A stretch of DNA of 64,000 nucleotides. Origin: JANQRA01 sp035550735. GTDB lineage: Bacteria > Actinomycetota > Acidimicrobiia > Spongiisociales > ZC4RG35. Numbering within the stretch: position 1 is the first letter of the stretch; every line of letters starts with the position of its first letter. This document shows, one piece after another, positions 61,868 through 64,000 of this stretch. The translations under genes were made by a program, and so were the position numbers. The DNA lies in assembly GCA_035550735.1 (NCBI GenBank), contig DASZOM010000033.1, positions 1-64,000 of the forward strand, in the 5' to 3' direction. Under the pieces are notes generated by a model. It was not told the DNA's origin, did not search any database, and saw only the letters and a program-made list of their open reading frames with translations.

Positions 61868-62845
61868 ATGCCTGAGGTAAACCTCGCCCAGGCGATCAAC
61901 GGGGCGTTGGACACCGCGTTGCGCAACGACCCGCGCGTGGTCCTGCTCGGCGAGGACATCGGTCGGGCCGGTGGTGTCTTCCGCATCACCGACGGGCTCA
62001 GGGCGAGTCACGGGCCCGATCGAGTCTTCGACACCCCGGTCGCCGAGTCCGGCATCGTCGGCGCAGCCTTCGGGATGGCGGTCGCAGGGATGCATCCGAT
62101 AGCCGAGCTGCAGTTCCTCGGCTTCTCCTATCCCGCCTACGACCAGATCATCAATCACGTCGCCCGGATCAGGAACCGCACCAACCACCGCTTCAGCGCG
62201 CCGATGGTCATCCGGATCCCCTACGGAGGGGGGATCGGGGCGGCGGAGCATCATTCCGAGTCGACCGAGGCGATATATGCCCACATCCCCGGGATCAAGG
62301 TCGTGGTCCCCTCCACGCCCGCGGATGCCCGGGGCCTGCTGCTCGCCGCCGTGGAGGACCCCGACCCGGTGATCTTCCTGGAGCCGATTCGCCTCTACCG
62401 CGCCATCAGGGAAGACGTGCCCGAAGCAGTCGATCGGGTGGAGATCGGGCCGGTTCGCGTGGAGAGGTCTGGAGACGACATCACCCTGATCAGCTGGGGG
62501 GCGATGATGAAAGAGACTCGTGCCGCGGCCGGCGCCTTGGCCGAGGACGGCTACTCGGTCGAGGTGATAGACGTGCGGACCCTGGCCCCCCTCGATCGTG
62601 ACGGGATCGTGGCGTCGGTGGAGAAGACTGGGCGGGCGGTGATCATCCACGAGGCACCGCTCACCGGTGGGTTCGGGGGCGAGATCGCCGCGACCATCAC
62701 CGAGCGAGCGCTCTACTCGCTGCTCGCACCGATCAAGCGGGTCACCGGGTGGGACACGGTCTTCCCGTTGAAGCGCTCCGAGGCCCACTACCTTCCCTCG
62801 GTGGACCGAATCGTCTCTGCTGCGCACGAGACCCTGGAGGTTTGA
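61868..62845 (+). CDS. 2-oxoacid dehydrogenase E1 beta subunit
   Basis: A 325-residue transketolase-like beta subunit. EVNLAQAINGALDTAL, LLGEDIGRAGGVFR and DTPVAESGIVGAAFGMAVAG are typical, with the C-terminal domain ending in FPLKRSEAHYLPSVDRI. It forms an alpha2beta2 tetramer with E1 alpha. The E2 gene starts directly at its end. Pyruvate versus branched-chain specificity is not clear from sequence. Confidence 0.93.
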   Translation: MPEVNLAQAINGALDTALRNDPRVVLLGEDIGRAGGVFRITDGLRASHGPDRVFDTPVAESGIVGAAFGMAVAGMHPIAELQFLGFSYPAYDQIINHVARIRNRTNHRFSAPMVIRIPYGGGIGAAEHHSESTEAIYAHIPGIKVVVPSTPADARGLLLAAVEDPDPVIFLEPIRLYRAIREDVPEAVDRVEIGPVRVERSGDDITLISWGAMMKETRAAAGALAEDGYSVEVIDVRTLAPLDRDGIVASVEKTGRAVIIHEAPLTGGFGGEIAATITERALYSLLAPIKRVTGWDTVFPLKRSEAHYLPSVDRIVSAAHETLEV

Positions 62846-64000
62846 GTGACCCGCGAGTTCCGGCTTCCCGACATCGGTGAGGGCCTCACCGAAGCCGAGA
62901 TCGTTCGCTGGCTGGTCCCGGTCGGAGAGCGGGTGGAGACGGACCAGCCCATCGTCGAGGTGGAGACGGACAAGGCCGTGGTCGAGATCCCGTCTCCGTT
63001 CGCAGGGATCGTCCTGTCCCATGGTGGCGCCGAGGGCGAGATCGTCCGGGTCGGTCAGGTGCTGGTCACCATCGGGGACGAAGGAGAGCGACCGACACCG
63101 CCACCCGAGCCGTCCCCGGTCGCCGTCTCCCAGCGGGAAGCCCCCCCGATCGTCGGCACCCTCAGTGACGAGGCGGAAGTCCTCACCCCGGGCGTCAGCG
63201 ATGTCCCGTCGAGCCCGGTCGTCCAGGCGCTTCCCCTGGTGCGCAAGCTGGCGCGTGATCACGACATCGATCTGAGCACGATCGCGGGAACAGGTCCCGG
63301 CGGTCGGATCACCCGTGAGGACGTGGAGGCTGCGATCGAGGCGGCTTCGGGCCGGCCCCACCGGGAGGAGGCGGTGGAGGGGATGCCGGTCGGCGCCGGT
63401 CACGGTGTCGGCGACGACCTGGAGGAGCCGGAGACCGTGCCATCAGCGACGACCACACCGGTCGGCGGCAAGCGGGAGGAGGAGCGCCGCCCGATGAGCC
63501 GTCTCCGCCGCACGATCGCTGCGAACATGGTGAAGAGCTGGTCGGAGATCCCCCACGTCACCAGTTTCGACGAGGTCGACGCCACCCGTCTCCTCGAGGT
63601 GCGCCGGGCTCTCGGCGACCGCCACGGGCTGAGCATCCCGGTCGAGGCGCTGGTCATCAAGGCGGTGATCCCGGCAATCGACGAGTTCCCGGAGCTCAAC
63701 GCGACGGTCGACGGGGACGATCTCGTCCTCCACGGGGCCCGCGACATCGGAATCGCCGTGGACACCCCGGAGGGTCTCCTGGTGGCGGTGGTCAGGGAGG
63801 CCGGTTCGAAGAGTGTGCTCGAGCTTGCCTCCGAGATCCGACGTCTCGGTGAAGGAGCCCGGGAGCGCAGCCTCGGTCCCGATGAGCTCACCGGCCAGAC
63901 CTTCACCGTCACCAACATAGGGGCCGTGGGGGGCGGACACGGGACACCCATCGTCCCCCACGGGACGACGGCCATCCTCTCGGTGGGTCGCGCCCGGTTG
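62846..64000 (+). CDS. Dihydrolipoamide acyltransferase E2, partial at window end
   Basis: The frame runs without a stop to the window edge (385 codons). The N-terminal lipoyl domain carries the modified Lys in VETDKAVVEIPSP at about residue 43. A Pro/Glu linker follows, then an E1/E3-binding domain (VRKLARDHDIDLSTIAGTGPGGRITREDV), and the start of the catalytic acyltransferase domain (FDEVDATRLLEVRRAL). GTG 62846 follows the E1 beta stop at once and has GGAGG 5 nt upstream. The catalytic His-x-x-x-Asp-Gly lies beyond the window. Confidence 0.93.
   Translation, partial: MTREFRLPDIGEGLTEAEIVRWLVPVGERVETDQPIVEVETDKAVVEIPSPFAGIVLSHGGAEGEIVRVGQVLVTIGDEGERPTPPPEPSPVAVSQREAPPIVGTLSDEAEVLTPGVSDVPSSPVVQALPLVRKLARDHDIDLSTIAGTGPGGRITREDVEAAIEAASGRPHREEAVEGMPVGAGHGVGDDLEEPETVPSATTTPVGGKREEERRPMSRLRRTIAANMVKSWSEIPHVTSFDEVDATRLLEVRRALGDRHGLSIPVEALVIKAVIPAIDEFPELNATVDGDDLVLHGARDIGIAVDTPEGLLVAVVREAGSKSVLELASEIRRLGEGARERSLGPDELTGQTFTVTNIGAVGGGHGTPIVPHGTTAILSVGRARL

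Overview
The window is a dense, GC-rich stretch of chromosome with about 57 protein-coding genes on both strands. It has no rRNA, tRNA, CRISPR array or insertion sequence that I can see, and no gap over about 260 bases. Several features point to an actinobacterium: dapA, rnj and ftsK lie together in the usual actinobacterial order; there are two LLM-class (F420-type) oxidoreductases, a TIGR03084/DinB-like protein, a DUF222/HNH protein, dodecin, and an error-prone DnaE2 behind a LexA box. Thr-rich linkers in several lipoproteins and the lack of Streptomyces- or Mycobacterium-specific markers make an uncultured Acidimicrobiia-like lineage my best guess. That is an inference.

Layout. 1-2.6 kb: the start of rarA, a DUF1801 protein and a CcmF-like haem lyase. 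2.5-10.4 kb (minus): an operon of a two-TM coiled-coil protein with a Gly-Gln repeat, a MoxR ATPase, a DUF58 protein and a giant protein with three VWA domains. 10.4-14.5 kb: a membrane sulfatase-fold protein facing a kinase-like/methyltransferase protein and a 57-residue membrane protein. 14.5-20.3 kb: an MBL hydrolase, small membrane proteins, an RRM protein, dodecin, an alpha/beta hydrolase with NagA, and an M15 peptidase lipoprotein. 20.3-27.4 kb: SOS-type dnaE2, a lysozyme-like protein, and an overlapping operon of lipoate ligase, an AroQ/alpha-beta hydrolase fusion and a PatB-like lyase. 27.4-33.4 kb: a lipoprotein with an ABC exporter, UspA, then flavin reductase, SDR and EamA genes. 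33.4-40.4 kb: Lhr helicase, a small HTH protein, a shortened DUF222/HNH protein, YciI and HD-GYP. 40.5-47.1 kb (minus): TIGR03084, BtpA and enoyl-CoA hydratase; a LOG-like protein; a CobS/CobT-like AAA plus VWA pair. 47.2-55.7 kb: M16 peptidase, a DUF4015 lipoprotein, LLM oxidoreductase, PEBP, MaoC, cyclophilin, a thioredoxin-fold protein and a P-loop kinase/LLM fusion. 55.7-64 kb: dapA, rnj, ftsK and the E1alpha, E1beta and E2 genes of a 2-oxoacid dehydrogenase.

Gene expression. Eight start codons are preceded by a TANNNT hexamer exactly 6 nt upstream, and several more at 7 nt. This implies that leaderless transcription is common here. Other genes use clear Shine-Dalgarno sites, and many same-strand genes overlap by 4 nt (ATGA, GTGA or TTGA).

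Most notable points: (1) the dehydrogenase E1alpha gene begins with a ParB-like N-terminal peptide directly downstream of ftsK; (2) a type II dehydroquinase is fused to an alpha/beta hydrolase; (3) an AAA/VWA pair combines degenerate Walker motifs with an HExxH motif; (4) an ABC exporter seems to start at an ATC codon; (5) a P-loop kinase is fused to an LLM oxidoreductase; (6) the dnaE2 promoter has a LexA box abutting a leaderless -10 element.
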